Positions 9,702 through 20,400 of a stretch of 64,000 nucleotides of DNA are shown here, piece after piece (positions within the stretch are counted from its first letter, which is position 1; each line of letters begins with the position of its first letter). A model generated the notes under the pieces. The model did no database searches. It was not told the DNA's origin and saw only the letters and a list, made by a program, of their open reading frames with translations. Source of the DNA: Alteromonas lipotrueae (lineage in GTDB: Bacteria; Pseudomonadota; Gammaproteobacteria; Enterobacterales; Alteromonadaceae); assembly GCF_019249215.1 (NCBI RefSeq), contig NZ_JAESDI010000008.1:237245-301244 (forward strand), written 5' to 3'. The translations under genes were made by a program, and so were the position numbers.

Positions 9702-12278
9702 CTATTTCACTGGTAATTTTGCACGCCAATCTCTGACATTAAGAGGCCTGTCTAGAAAGTACCCTTGAAAAACATGACAACCACGCTTCTTTGCATCGTC
9801 AAATTGCGTGGTATTTTCTATTCCTTCTGCCACAGTTCTTAGCTCGAATATATTTGCGATATCGAAAATACTGTTTAATAGCGGGCTTTGCGCCCCCTTC
9901 CCATCCTCTTCATCAATAAAGTGCCTATCAAGTTTTACTTCTTTTATGCAAAGGTCGCGAAGGTAACTTAAATTCAAATTACCACTACCAAAATGATCTA
10001 TGGAAAAAGATACCCCTTTCTCTGATAGCTCTTTCATTGAGTTACGTACCAAAGCAAAACTTCCGATAAGTTCGGCCTCTCTAAGTTCAATGGTGAGGCT
10101 CCCCGTAGGAATATTCCAATGAGCAATCACTGCGAGCATTTTTTCGCTAAAGTCGGCTCTAGCCATATGTTTGGCACTAATATTAATTGAGAGCCGTGTT
10201 CTCAAACCGCTTTTATTACACTCGTATAATAGCTTTCCGCATTCATTCATCACCCATTGGCCAATTTCTACTATTGCATCAGTCTCTTCAGCAATAGGAA
10301 TAAACTCAGCGGGGGCAATTAAGCCTAATTGGGGGTGCTGCCAACGAACTAACGCCTCGGCACACACCATACTGCCATCGCCCTCATATTGGGGTTGCAA
10401 CTCAATGAAGAGTTCATGATTACTGACAGCAGCACCAAGGGATTGTCGAATAAAATTGTATCGGTCATAACCCACACTAGAAGCACTATGAAAAACCACT
10501 GGTGTATTTACTTGGTCTGCGCTCAGTTGGTTATACCCTTGGGAAAGCATATGCCTGACTTTCGTCACGCTTGCCTCCATGCCCTTAAGCTGGCAAATGG
10601 TCACTACGGCATAAATTTTATGCGGGCTATTGTGCAAGGTGATATCGCTACACACTTCATCGGTAAATTGCTGTTTAACTGCATCAATAGCGTGGCGAGC
10701 TTCTTTATCTTCCTCGGTAATGACGTCTTCGTATAACAAATAAAAGTTGCTTTCTGCGCCTCTGTAAATAGAAAAGGGTTTAGAAAATGTTCGGGTGAGC
10801 CTAGAGGCAAGAATACGCATAACATAATCGGCGGTAGGCTGGCCAAACGCCTGCTTATACTGACTTATATTGTCGATAGAAATTTGCGCACAATAGATAT
10901 CAGCATAGGTTACTCCCGCTTTTCGAATTACACACTTCAACCCCTTTTCGAACAGTTTAGTGTTTGGCAGTTGGGTGATATTGTCATAGAAAGCCGCTTG
11001 ATAAACTTGGTCTGCCAATTGTTTTCGAACACTCATATCTCGAAATACCACCACTATCCGTTTCTGCATATCGAAATGAAAAGAAGATAGTGAAATATCA
11101 ACAGGGATCAGGCCACCATTTTTATGGCTAACAAAGTGGTGTTCCACGGAAGCTTTAGTGGTTTTCCTCCCCCCTTTCATGAAAGTTTTCAGGTGATCTT
11201 TAGTATTTTGTGATTCAACTTTAGGCACCAATATACAGATATCTTGCCCTATTAGTTCATCAGCATCGTAACCTAGCACATGCTCAACCGTGTTGTTGGC
11301 CGTGATCACTGTGCCTTCTTCATCAATCGTCACTAGCGCATCTGCAATACTGTCCAAAATAGTAGAAAGGTATTCCGTGTAGTTGTGTTGGGTATCCGAT
11401 AAGCGTTTATGTTCTGTTATATCCTGTACAGAACCATAAATTCTATACACATTGTCTTGATGCTTTTGAGTACCATCCGACTGAGGTGTACCCGTCATTT
11501 TTAGCCAGCGCCGATAACCTTCAGCATTGATGTACTCTACTTCTAATGCAAAAGTAGAGAGTGACTTAATTGCCGCTTTAATCTCCATGGCAATTTTTTC
11601 GCGGCTATCTTGTGGGAAGTTGGCTAACGCTCGCTCTACCGTGATATCTCTTCCAGGCGTAACACCGAACAATAAGTAGGTTTCTCTTGTCCACGCGACA
11701 ACCCCAGCATGTAAATCGAGCTCCCAGCCACCAACATGAGAGATACGCCCTATTTCATTGAGTAACTGAATCTTTTCGGCGAGCTTGTCGGTAAAGGGAT
11801 GCTGAATAAGTTTATATTGAAGACTTAGTTCTATTTGCTGGCGGGCGATACTGGCGTAATGCTTTTGTTGATTCGTTAATTGGTGACATGGGAGCACAAT
11901 AAAAACAGCACCAATAATATTACCTTGAAAATCTTTTATCCCACCGACAATCACGTTTTGGTTGACACATTTTTTTAGCGCCTCTGGCCATTCAAAATCA
12001 CTGCCCGGTAAAGTGGCACTCATTTCTGTCATTGATAATAGGAGTTGAGCATGCTTGGGCATGACCAGTGTTTGTTTCTTTGAATCGGCATTATTATCAT
12101 CGCAGAATAGAATATCCACGCGACTGGCGGTAGGAGGTAATGAAACGAGCAAGACTGCGGTAGCTTCCGTATTTACTCTGGCTTCACTCAACCGCGAGGT
12201 AACTTCTGGCAAACTACTATCTTGTAAAGAGCCCAACAATCCGTCGTGAAGCTGCATTATAGGTGAACTCCAATCCAT
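9702..12278 (-). CDS. PAS-PAS-GGDEF(degenerate)-EAL cyclic-di-GMP signalling protein
   Basis: This 858-residue cytosolic protein has an N-terminal GAF-like region (about 1-160), two PAS domains (about 185-290 and 295-420), a GGDEF-type domain and a C-terminal EAL domain. The GGDEF signature is replaced by RGAESNF, so cyclase activity is unlikely. The EAL motif is kept (AEALVRW, Glu641), as are NISAKHM, ELREAE, VAEGIE and QGYFLDRPL. The usual DDFGTG metal site reads DHFGSG, with His762 in place of the second Asp, so phosphodiesterase activity may be weak or altered. No membrane segments are seen. Confidence 0.9.
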   Translation of the reverse strand: MDWSSPIMQLHDGLLGSLQDSSLPEVTSRLSEARVNTEATAVLLVSLPPTASRVDILFCDDNNADSKKQTLVMPKHAQLLLSMTEMSATLPGSDFEWPEALKKCVNQNVIVGGIKDFQGNIIGAVFIVLPCHQLTNQQKHYASIARQQIELSLQYKLIQHPFTDKLAEKIQLLNEIGRISHVGGWELDLHAGVVAWTRETYLLFGVTPGRDITVERALANFPQDSREKIAMEIKAAIKSLSTFALEVEYINAEGYRRWLKMTGTPQSDGTQKHQDNVYRIYGSVQDITEHKRLSDTQHNYTEYLSTILDSIADALVTIDEEGTVITANNTVEHVLGYDADELIGQDICILVPKVESQNTKDHLKTFMKGGRKTTKASVEHHFVSHKNGGLIPVDISLSSFHFDMQKRIVVVFRDMSVRKQLADQVYQAAFYDNITQLPNTKLFEKGLKCVIRKAGVTYADIYCAQISIDNISQYKQAFGQPTADYVMRILASRLTRTFSKPFSIYRGAESNFYLLYEDVITEEDKEARHAIDAVKQQFTDEVCSDITLHNSPHKIYAVVTICQLKGMEASVTKVRHMLSQGYNQLSADQVNTPVVFHSASSVGYDRYNFIRQSLGAAVSNHELFIELQPQYEGDGSMVCAEALVRWQHPQLGLIAPAEFIPIAEETDAIVEIGQWVMNECGKLLYECNKSGLRTRLSINISAKHMARADFSEKMLAVIAHWNIPTGSLTIELREAELIGSFALVRNSMKELSEKGVSFSIDHFGSGNLNLSYLRDLCIKEVKLDRHFIDEEDGKGAQSPLLNSIFDIANIFELRTVAEGIENTTQFDDAKKRGCHVFQGYFLDRPLNVRDWRAKLPVK

Positions 12279-12506
12279 CTCAAGATGGTTATAGTACGAT
12301 CATTTATCGTTGAATATTGGCTTAATGTCTTTCATTGCTTACGCAAAACTGTGATCACTATTTAACCAACAATAGTGAGTTTTTATTACTTTTTCCAGCA
12401 CATTTGCAATAAGAAATGAGTAATCACCTGACATATAATAAGAATTTATGCGCCAGTATAAATAAGTCGTATATTTAAAGTGATAAACATGAGGGAATAT
12501 GAATAA

Positions 12507-12530
12507 CAGCGCACGAAAGCTCATGCGCTG
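12507..12530 (-). terminator. Possible terminator hairpin after the cytochrome c'-like gene
   Basis: CAGCGCA (12507-12513) pairs with TGCGCTG (12524-12530). The following T-tract on the minus strand is weak, so termination is uncertain. The rest of 12279-12546 is AT-rich with no gene seen. Confidence 0.4.
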
Positions 12531-12546
12531 CGAATGACTCAAAGGG

Positions 12547-13047
12547 TTAGTCTTTTTTGTAGTCGTCGTGACAAGACTTGCAGCTTGCACCTATTTTGCC
12601 AATCGCGCCGCGATAAGCACCTTCATCCCCTGCTTTTACTGCCGCTTGTAAGCCCATAGAGGCTTCTTTTAAAGCAGCAATCTTGGTTTCTACGTCCGGG
12701 AAGTTTTCCCATAACGCGTCTTTAGCACCTGTCTCGACGTTGAATTTACGTGTATCGACTGACAAGTAATCACTCATCATATCTGCAAGTTGTTCCAAAC
12801 GTACGCCATTGGTCATCATCACAGACTCGTCAAAAGGTAGCGCACCTTTCGCCATGCCGCCCAACGGTCCCATATTGCTGCGTATCAATTGGAACATTGC
12901 TTGGCGGTATTGCGTCGCCGCTTTTGCGTGCTTTTCTGACGAGGCTTCTGATGTTTCCGTCGCCGCAATGGCACCACCAGCTAAAACGGTTGCTAACGTT
13001 GCGGTAGCTAACGTGGTCTTTATTATCTTTCCTAGATTCTTGCTCAT
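12547..13047 (-). CDS. Cytochrome c' -like periplasmic haem protein
   Basis: The start at 13047 gives 166 residues opening MSKNLGKIIKTTLATATLA with an AGGAIA-type signal-peptidase site, so the protein is exported. The single haem motif CKSCHDDYKKD is at the extreme C-terminus, as in the four-helix cytochrome c' family, and helices rich in Ala/Lys precede it. An ATG four codons earlier (13059) is an alternative; longer readings are not credible because the signal peptide would be internal. Cytochromes c' bind NO or act in electron transfer; here the role is unknown. It lies downstream of dnaJ but beyond that gene's terminator. Confidence 0.85.
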   Translation of the reverse strand: MSKNLGKIIKTTLATATLATVLAGGAIAATETSEASSEKHAKAATQYRQAMFQLIRSNMGPLGGMAKGALPFDESVMMTNGVRLEQLADMMSDYLSVDTRKFNVETGAKDALWENFPDVETKIAALKEASMGLQAAVKAGDEGAYRGAIGKIGASCKSCHDDYKKD

Positions 13048-13160
13048 AGTTATCGCCATGCCTGTTCGTTGTGTTGGTCTGGTTTCTATCCTGACGAATA
13101 CCCACCTTTTGCGCAAGGTTTTAGCATGTAAATTTTGTATTTTTCCGATGTTTAGGACAA

Positions 13161-13188
13161 AAAAAAGCCCTCCTAAGAGGGCTTTTTT
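13161..13188 (-). terminator. Intrinsic terminator after dnaJ
   Basis: GCCCTC (13167-13172) pairs with GAGGGC (13177-13182) around a 4-nt loop, with A-rich and T-rich flanks on both sides. It begins 14 nt past the dnaJ stop. Confidence 0.9.
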
Positions 13189-13201
13189 AATGCGATACAA
13201 T

Positions 13202-14338
13202 TTAGTTAGTTAAATCATCGAAAAACTTTTTCACACCGTCAAAGAAGCCTTGTGCTTTTGGACTGTGTTTACTTGATGCTTTACCCATCGATTCTTCTAA
13301 TTCTTGCAGCAATTCTTTTTGACGTGATGATAAGCTAACCGGTGTTTCCACCACGACTTTACACATCAAATCGCCAACCGCGCCACTTCGAACCGATTTA
13401 ACGCCTTTACCACGTAAACGGAACATACGTCCTGTCTGGGTTTCAGGGCTAATCTTAAGTTTCACTTTGCCATCGAGCGTAGGTACTTCTAGCTCGCCAC
13501 CTAGCGCTGCTGTTGTGAAACTTAATGGTACTTCACAGTACAAGTTGTTGCCGTCACGCTGGAATATTTTGTGTTCACGCACATGTACTTGAACATACAA
13601 GTCACCTGCCGGTGCACCATTCTCTCCTGCTTCGCCTTCGCCAGATAAACGAATACGATCGCCGGTATCAACACCAGATGGGATCTTAACATTAAGGGTT
13701 TTGGTTTTTTCTTTACGACCATGGCCATGACAGCTATTACATGGATCTTCAATAATCTTGCCTTTGCCTGAACAGGTTGGGCAAGTTTGTTGAACCGCAA
13801 AAAAGCCTTGGCGCATTTGCACCTGACCGTTTCCATGACAGGTTGGGCACGTTTTGGGCGTAGAGCCTTTCTTCGCACCAGAACCGTCACACACTTCACA
13901 TTCAACCAATGTAGGCACGCGAATATCAACGCTTTTGCCACGTACCGCTTCTTCAAGCGAGAGTTCTAGGTTGTAACGAAGGTCTGAGCCCTGACGAGCA
14001 CGTGATTGACGACCGCCGCGAGCACCGCCGCCACCGAAAATATCACCAAATACATCACCGAAGATATCACCGAAGTCGCCACCACCACCAAAGCCAGCGC
14101 CACCGCGATTAGGATCTACACCAGCGTGGCCATACTGATCGTAAGCGGCACGCTTTTGCGCATCGTTTAATACTTCGTAGGCTTCCTGGATTTCCTTGAA
14201 TTTAACTTCAAGGGCTTTATCGCCCTGTGTACGGTCTGGGTGATATTTCATCGCTAGCTTTTTATACGCTTTTTTGATTTCGCGTTCGCCAGCGCCTTTA
14301 TCTACCCCAAGCACTTCGTAGTAGTCACGTTTCGACAT
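13202..14338 (-). CDS. dnaJ: Chaperone DnaJ (Hsp40)
   Basis: This 378-residue co-chaperone stimulates DnaK ATPase and delivers unfolded clients. The J domain has [10 protein letters not shown] with the essential HPD. The Gly/Phe-rich linker covers roughly residues 75-120, followed by four CxxCxGxG zinc repeats ([32 protein letters not shown]) and the C-terminal substrate-binding barrels. It is 177 nt downstream of dnaK on the same strand and probably partly co-transcribed from the heat-shock promoters upstream. Confidence 0.98.
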   Translation of the reverse strand: MSKRDYYEVLGVDKGAGEREIKKAYKKLAMKYHPDRTQGDKALEVKFKEIQEAYEVLNDAQKRAAYDQYGHAGVDPNRGGAGFGGGGDFGDIFGDVFGDIFGGGGARGGRQSRARQGSDLRYNLELSLEEAVRGKSVDIRVPTLVECEVCDGSGAKKGSTPKTCPTCHGNGQVQMRQGFFAVQQTCPTCSGKGKIIEDPCNSCHGHGRKEKTKTLNVKIPSGVDTGDRIRLSGEGEAGENGAPAGDLYVQVHVREHKIFQRDGNNLYCEVPLSFTTAALGGELEVPTLDGKVKLKISPETQTGRMFRLRGKGVKSVRSGAVGDLMCKVVVETPVSLSSRQKELLQELEESMGKASSKHSPKAQGFFDGVKKFFDDLTN

Positions 14339-14438
14339 AGTGTTTACTTATCCTACCTATTATTATCACAAGCACGTTGTTCGAGCACATTATCGCCCTT
14401 GTGAAACTACATTTATTATCGTGTTTTATTACACGACA

Positions 14439-14499
14439 AAGGCGCAACAAGTGAACCTGATGCGCCTTAACTGCTAAAGTTTGCCCGGCTTACCGGGCA
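14439..14499 (-). other. Two stem-loops in the dnaK-dnaJ intergenic region
   Basis: TGCCCGG (14482-14488) pairs with CCGGGCA (14493-14499) just past the dnaK stop. AAGGCGCA (14439-14446) pairs with TGCGCCTT (14461-14468). Neither is followed by a strong T-run on the minus strand. They look more like partial terminators or mRNA-stabilising structures that lower dnaJ relative to dnaK. Confidence 0.5.
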
Positions 14500-14515
14500 T
14501 ATCGCAACAGTTTGC

Positions 14516-16450
14516 TTACTTTTTATCTTCGTCTTTGACTTCTTCAAACTCAGCGTCAACAACGTCTTCATCAGCTTGACCAGTTGCTTGTTGCTCAGCA
14601 CCTTCAGCGCCCGCTTCACCGGCCGCGCCTGCTTGCTGTGCTTGAGCCGCTTCCATCAACTTGCTAGACGCTTGAATGAGTTCTTGCGTTTTCGCTTCGA
14701 TGTCTGCTTTGTCTTCGCCTTTAACCGCTGTTTCTAGCGCGCTAACAGCTTCTTCGATTGGCGCTTTATCTTCTGCACTTAGTGCATCACCAACTTCTTC
14801 AAGTTGCTTGCGAGTAGCGTGGATCATGCCATCAGCTTGGTTACGTGCTTGAATGAGTTCTTCAAACTTAGCATCAGCTTCTTTGTTAGCTTCTGCATCA
14901 GCAACCATCTTCTCGACTTCTTCATCACTTAAGCCTGAAGACGCTTTAATTGTGATCTTCTGCTCTTTACCTGTGTCTTTATCTTTCGCAGACACATGTA
15001 AGATACCATCCGCATCCAAGTCGAAAGTTACTTCGATTTGAGGGGTACCACGTGAAGCTGGACGAATACCTTCAAGGTTGAACTGACCTAGTGATTTATT
15101 ACCGCTAGATTGCTTACGCTCACCTTGTAGCACGTGTACTGTTACCGCAGACTGGTTATCTTCAGCAGTAGAGAAAGTTTGCGACTTCTTCGTTGGAATA
15201 GTCGTGTTCTTCTCAATTAGTGCTGTCATCACGCCGCCCATGGTTTCGATACCAAGAGACAAGGGCGTTACGTCAAGAAGTAGTACGTCTTTAACGTCAC
15301 CAGAAAGTACACCACCTTGAATTGCTGCACCTACTGCTACGGCTTCATCAGGGTTAACGTCTTTACGTGGCTCTTTACCGAAAAATTCAGTAACTAGCTT
15401 CTGTACCAATGGCATACGTGTTTGACCACCTACCAAGATAATATCTTGGATATCACCTACTGATAGATCAGAGTCTGCCAACGCTTGCTTAAGCGGGTTA
15501 AGGGTATTCTTGACAAGCTCTTCAACCAAAGACTCAAGTTTTGCACGCGTTAGTTTAATCGCTAAGTGCTTAGGACCTGAACCGTCTGCTGTGATGTACG
15601 GTAGGTTAACTTCCGTTTGCTGTGAAGAAGAAAGCTCAATTTTCGCTTTCTCACCGGCTTCTTTAAGACGCTGCATAGCAAGCGGATCTTTACGTAAGTC
15701 GATGCCTTGGTCTTTCTTGAATTCGTCAACAAGGTAGTTAATTACACGGTTATCGAAATCTTCACCACCAAGGTGAGTATCACCATTAGTTGCTAGTACT
15801 TCAAACGTGTGCTCGCCGTCTACTTCATCAATTTCGATTATAGAGATATCGAACGTACCGCCACCAAGGTCGTATACCGCAACCACGTTATCGCCTTGCT
15901 TTTTGTCCATACCGTACGCTAACGCAGCCGCAGTTGGCTCGTTGATAATACGTTTAACTTCTAGACCAGCAATACGACCCGCATCTTTCGTTGCTTGACG
16001 CTGTGAATCGTTAAAGTAAGCAGGGACAGTAATTACTGCGCCAGTCACTTCTTCGCCAAGATAATCTTCAGCGGTTTTTTTCATTTTCTTAAGTACTTCA
16101 GCAGAAACTTGAGGAGGCGCCATTTTCTCGCCTTTCGCTTCTACCCATGCATCACCGTTGTCTGCACCTACAATTTTGTAAGGCATGATGTCGATGTCGC
16201 GTTGTACTTCTTTATCTTGAAAACGACGGCCAATTAAGCGTTTAATCGCGAAAAGCGTGTTTTCAGGATTTGTTACCGCTTGGCGCTTAGCAGATTGGCC
16301 CACTAAAGTTTCGCCGTCGTTTGTGTAAGCAATGATTGATGGCGTTGTACGATCGCCTTCCGCGTTTTCAAGTACGCGAGGTTTGTCGCCGTCTAGCACT
16401 GCGACACATGAATTCGTTGTACCTAAATCGATACCAATGATTCTACCCAT
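14516..16450 (-). CDS. dnaK: Chaperone DnaK (Hsp70)
   Basis: The protein is 644 residues. The N-terminal actin-like ATPase opens [14 protein letters not shown], contains [10 protein letters not shown] and [10 protein letters not shown], and ends at the interdomain linker [13 protein letters not shown]. The substrate-binding domain and helical lid follow. The C-terminus is acidic and ends EEVKDEDKK, matching the conserved EEV-type tail. GGAG lies 7-8 nt before the ATG. It follows grpE on the same strand and has its own sigma-32-type promoter at 16486-16513. Confidence 0.99.
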   Translation of the reverse strand: MGRIIGIDLGTTNSCVAVLDGDKPRVLENAEGDRTTPSIIAYTNDGETLVGQSAKRQAVTNPENTLFAIKRLIGRRFQDKEVQRDIDIMPYKIVGADNGDAWVEAKGEKMAPPQVSAEVLKKMKKTAEDYLGEEVTGAVITVPAYFNDSQRQATKDAGRIAGLEVKRIINEPTAAALAYGMDKKQGDNVVAVYDLGGGTFDISIIEIDEVDGEHTFEVLATNGDTHLGGEDFDNRVINYLVDEFKKDQGIDLRKDPLAMQRLKEAGEKAKIELSSSQQTEVNLPYITADGSGPKHLAIKLTRAKLESLVEELVKNTLNPLKQALADSDLSVGDIQDIILVGGQTRMPLVQKLVTEFFGKEPRKDVNPDEAVAVGAAIQGGVLSGDVKDVLLLDVTPLSLGIETMGGVMTALIEKNTTIPTKKSQTFSTAEDNQSAVTVHVLQGERKQSSGNKSLGQFNLEGIRPASRGTPQIEVTFDLDADGILHVSAKDKDTGKEQKITIKASSGLSDEEVEKMVADAEANKEADAKFEELIQARNQADGMIHATRKQLEEVGDALSAEDKAPIEEAVSALETAVKGEDKADIEAKTQELIQASSKLMEAAQAQQAGAAGEAGAEGAEQQATGQADEDVVDAEFEEVKDEDKK

Positions 16451-16485
16451 TACGTGTCTCCAAAAATTTATTTAATCTACAGTTT

Positions 16486-16513
16486 TAGTGGGGTTATTCC
16501 GCACTATTTTCAA
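16486..16513 (-). promoter_or_regulatory. Sigma-32 (heat-shock) promoter of dnaK
   Basis: On the minus strand TTGAAA (16513-16508) and CCCCACTA (16493-16486) are separated by 14 nt. The RpoH consensus is CTTGAA, 11-15 nt, CCCCATNT. The predicted start is about 30 nt upstream of the dnaK ATG. Confidence 0.75.
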
Positions 16514-16517
16514 TAGT

Positions 16518-16537
16518 TGTCAGTAAAAAAACTGACA
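16518..16537. other. Stem-loop between grpE and dnaK
   Basis: TGTCAGT (16518-16524) pairs with ACTGACA (16531-16537) around six A. The T-run is on the plus strand, so it is not a canonical terminator for grpE. It could modulate grpE-dnaK read-through. Confidence 0.45.
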
Positions 16538-16567
16538 TTTTTGTGTAATTTATGCCGCAAGACGTAT

Positions 16568-17188
16568 TTACGCTTGCGTATCTACACCACCGCTAGGCGC
16601 TCTCGAAACCATAACCATGGCTGGGCGCAACAAACGGCCATTAATTTGATACCCTTTTTGCATAACCGCCATTACCGTATTCGGTGCGTGGTCTGCACTT
16701 TCTTGCATAGACATAGCTTGGTGCAAGTCAGGGTTAAAGGTTTCACCCTGCGGATCAATAAGGCTCAATCCAAATTTCTCAATAGTGCTTAAGAAACTTT
16801 TATGCGTCATTTCTACACCTTCAAGCAACGGCTTAACCGCTTCGTTCTCGCCATCGGTTAATTCGATAGCGCGCTCAAGGTTATCAACAACAGGAAGAAG
16901 CTCACCCGCAAAACGCTCTAATGCGAACTTACGTGCTTTTTCTACTTCCATTTCAGCGCGGCGACGGGCGTTTTCCACATCAGCACGGGCACGTAATACG
17001 CTATCTTGCTGTTCTTTAATGGTTGCCTGTGCTTCTGAAAGTGCTGTTTCCAGTTCATAGATGCGCTGCGTTGCATCTGATTCAGCTTCTGGTGAAGATT
17101 GCTCTTCTTGTATCACTTCAGCATTTTGTACGGTTTCGTCTACGCCAGAAACTTCTTGCTCTGCCTGCACGTCGCGGTTATCGCTCAT
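16568..17188 (-). CDS. grpE: Nucleotide exchange factor GrpE
   Basis: The 206-residue protein starts at the ATG at 17188 (MSDNRDVQ), preceded by GGAGG; an in-frame TTG four codons earlier overlaps that RBS and is rejected. An acidic, Gln-rich N-terminus precedes a long coiled-coil ([19 protein letters not shown] to about residue 100) and the beta-wing domain with [18 protein letters not shown] and HQAMSMQE. It releases ADP from DnaK. The order grpE-dnaK-dnaJ gives a complete chaperone cycle in one block. Confidence 0.97.
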   Translation of the reverse strand: MSDNRDVQAEQEVSGVDETVQNAEVIQEEQSSPEAESDATQRIYELETALSEAQATIKEQQDSVLRARADVENARRRAEMEVEKARKFALERFAGELLPVVDNLERAIELTDGENEAVKPLLEGVEMTHKSFLSTIEKFGLSLIDPQGETFNPDLHQAMSMQESADHAPNTVMAVMQKGYQINGRLLRPAMVMVSRAPSGGVDTQA

Positions 17189-17273
17189 GCTTTCCTCCAA
17201 ACGTTAATGTCTATACTGCATAAACCCATGAATGACTCGTACTCAATCATAGGCAATGTCTATGTTGGGATTA

Positions 17274-17302
17274 ATTATGGGGCTGCTTTAACCGCCTTCA
17301 AG
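17274..17302 (-). promoter_or_regulatory. Sigma-32 (heat-shock) promoter of grpE
   Basis: On the minus strand CTTGAA (17302-17297), a 14-nt spacer, then CCCCATAAT (17282-17274) match the RpoH consensus almost exactly. The predicted start is about 80 nt before the grpE ATG. Confidence 0.8.
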
Positions 17303-17427
17303 GGTAACCACACTATTTTTATGGTTTGTTTTTGCGTTTTTTTAAATAGATCAATAAATGCGAGCTGCACACCCACACCTTGTAAAAAACATGTTAACTT
17401 TAATACGTATTGTATTAGGGAATTTTG

Positions 17428-20400
17428 ATGCTCAGTATTTGGACCGTTGGAACGGTAGTTGCCCTTTATTTGCTCGCATTATTTGCCATTGCCTTTTGGG
17501 GCGATAAGCGGCTACGCGATAATCAACAGCACCCTATTTTATACAGCTTGGGATTAGGGGTTCACTGCACATCGTGGGCGTTCTTTGGCACCACATCTCA
17601 AGCGGCTGAATACGGTTGGGCCGTCATACCTACTTATATGGGTATTATCCTTACCATGGCGTTTGCTTTTCCCGTGGTACTGCACATTAGCCGGTTATGT
17701 CAGCAACACAATATCAGCTCGTTGGCCGATTTAATTGGCCTTAAATATCAACACTCTCACCTTATTGCCGCGTTAATCACCTTGCTGTGCTTTATTGGTG
17801 TAATTCCTTATATCGCCTTGCAGCTAGACGCTATCACAAAAAGCATCAACCTCATTACACCCGATACTCAGCATTCAACGCAAAACGTAAGTTTATATGT
17901 GGCGGGGCTAATGGCTATTTTTGCCATTGTATTTGGTACACGCACGCTCAACCTTACCGACAAGCACCCAGGTTTGCTGCTTAGCATTGCCTTTGAATCG
18001 GTGGTGAAGCTTGTTGCACTTTGGGTGGTGGGCATATTTGTTTGTTTTTACGTGTTTGATGGCGTGCTTGATTTAGTCACACAAGCCGCCAGTAGCGACG
18101 CGGCGCGCAGTGTTATTTATGCCGACAGGGCACCATGGGTGTATTTATCGCACGTACTTTTAGGTGTGTGTTCTATGTTTGTATTACCGCGCCAATTTCA
18201 CATGAACTTCGTTGAATTAAACGGCGAAGGAGAATTAAGAACCGCTCGCTGGCTATTTCCCCTGTACCTATTGGGTATGACGGTGTTTCTTATTCCCTTG
18301 GCATTGGCTGGTAAAGTGTTACTGCCGCAAAGCGTCAATTCCGATGCGTATGTATTAGCCCTTCCTCTGTATGCAGAAAATATGTCTGTTTCTATTATTG
18401 CTTTTATTGGTGGCCTATCGGCTACTACCAGCATGGTCATTGTTGCAACGCTTGCCCTTGGCATCATGATAGCCAACAACTTAGTTACTCCGTTGTGGCT
18501 GAAGCTACGTTTGCGCGCTGAACCCAATCACACTATGCAACCCAGTAAAATTTTAACTATCCGGCGCCTTACCGTATTGGTGGTGTTGTCAGTGGCACTT
18601 TGGTATCACTTAAATGTTAGCCAATCAGCTCCCTTAGTAAAAAGCGGTATTATTGCGATTGCCTTACTAGGCCAGTGCTTTCCTGTGCTTATGTTCGGTA
18701 TTTATTGGCAACGAAGTACCAAATCTGCCGCCGTATGCGCGTTGCTAGCCGGCTTTAGCTTTTGGGTAATGTACTTGCTGTACCCCAGCATAATGTCGAG
18801 CTATTACTTTAATAGCCCACCTTCTGATGCCGAGCTAGGAATAGGGTTTGCTTATTCTCTATTAGCGAACTGCGTCACCTTTATTGTGGTTTCTTATATT
18901 ACGTTCAAACGCCCGCTTCATGGCATTGAACACGAAACGCTTGCATCACCTGCTTTTGCTATTCGCATTAAAGATTTAACGGCGTTAACGAAGCGCGTGC
19001 TAGACCCCAATGTTCATCAAGCTTTAGTAAATCAACTTTCTGTGAATATCTCCGATGCTAATGATGCCAATTCTGGTTACGCAAACCATACCCTTCTGCA
19101 GCGCACAGAAAAATTGCTCAGCGCTCAAGTGGGTACGCCAAGTGCGCGCATATTGCTAGGCGCTATTACCGAAACTAAAAACGAGACCTTGCCTGAATTA
19201 GTAGATTGGGTAGAAGAAGCGTCGCAATCTTTTCAGTTTAATCATGAGGTACTGCAATCGTCGGTACAAAATATTGAGCAAGGCATTAGCGTATTAGATG
19301 AAAAGCTGCAGTTATTAGCGTGGAATGAGCGCTATATTGAAATGTTCGACTACCCTCGGGCTTTCCTTAAAACCGGTATGTCGATTGAAAGTATTCTTTC
19401 TTACAACGCTAAACGAGGACTATTCGGTAACGCCACGCTAAGCAACGAAGAAATTAATAAACGTATTGTTTATATGAAAGAAGGCAGCCGGTATAAGTAC
19501 GTACGAAAACAACCTGACGGAAAAGTGATTGAGCTAAACGGCTCACCACTTCCAGGGGGCGGATATGTAACAACCTACAGTGATATAACAGAATACATTG
19601 CCATTCAAGAAGCCCTTGAGCGCGCTAAATTTGACTTAGAAGGCCGCGTAGCTGCCCGCACTGAAGAGCTGCAGCATGCAAAACTTGAAGCCGACAGGGC
19701 AAATGAAAGTAAAACTAAATTTTTAGCCGCAGCTGGGCACGATCTCATGCAACCCTTTAATGCCGCTACCTTATTCGCCGCCATGCTGGCTCAAAAAACC
19801 AAAGGTGGTGAATTAGCCACACTTTCAGAGGGGGTGGTAAGCTCACTTAATAGTGCAGAAAGCCTGCTAACTATGTTACTAGATATGACCAAGTTGGAGT
19901 CGGGCAAGCTGGCTCCACAAACAAGCGATTTTGCACTTGATGATATGTTAGCGCCACTCGTTCAAGAGTTTAGTGTAATAGCAGCATCTAAAGGCTTAAC
20001 CTTGCGTTATGTACCCACCCTACTCGTTATTCATTCCGATAAAAACTTGTTACGCCGTATTGTACAAAACTTATTATCGAATGCGATACGCTATACTGCT
20101 GCCGGCAAGGTGCTGATTGGGGTAAGGCGCAAGTACATGCCATCAGGCTTTCAGTTAAATTCGGGATCAAATGCGCCGCTAGTTGATATTTGTGTTTACG
20201 ACACAGGAGCTGGTATTCCTAGCCACCAGCAAAGTGAAATTTTCAATGAATTCCATCAATTAGACGAAAAACAAAACGCCCAAGGTTTGGGATTAGGGTT
20301 AACTATCGTAGAGCGCATAGGCCGGTTGCTACACCACCCTATTTCACTGGTATCCACAGTAAACAAGGGCAGCAAATTTAGTGTGTCTGTACCTTGCGCT

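Noticed and set aside
12339..12590. 83-codon minus-strand ORF after the cytochrome c'-like gene
   Set aside because: Overlaps the haem-motif end of the real gene in another frame; no RBS or family.
17425..17427. TTG as start of the hybrid sensor kinase
   Set aside because: It directly precedes an ATG in frame; ATG is the more likely start.
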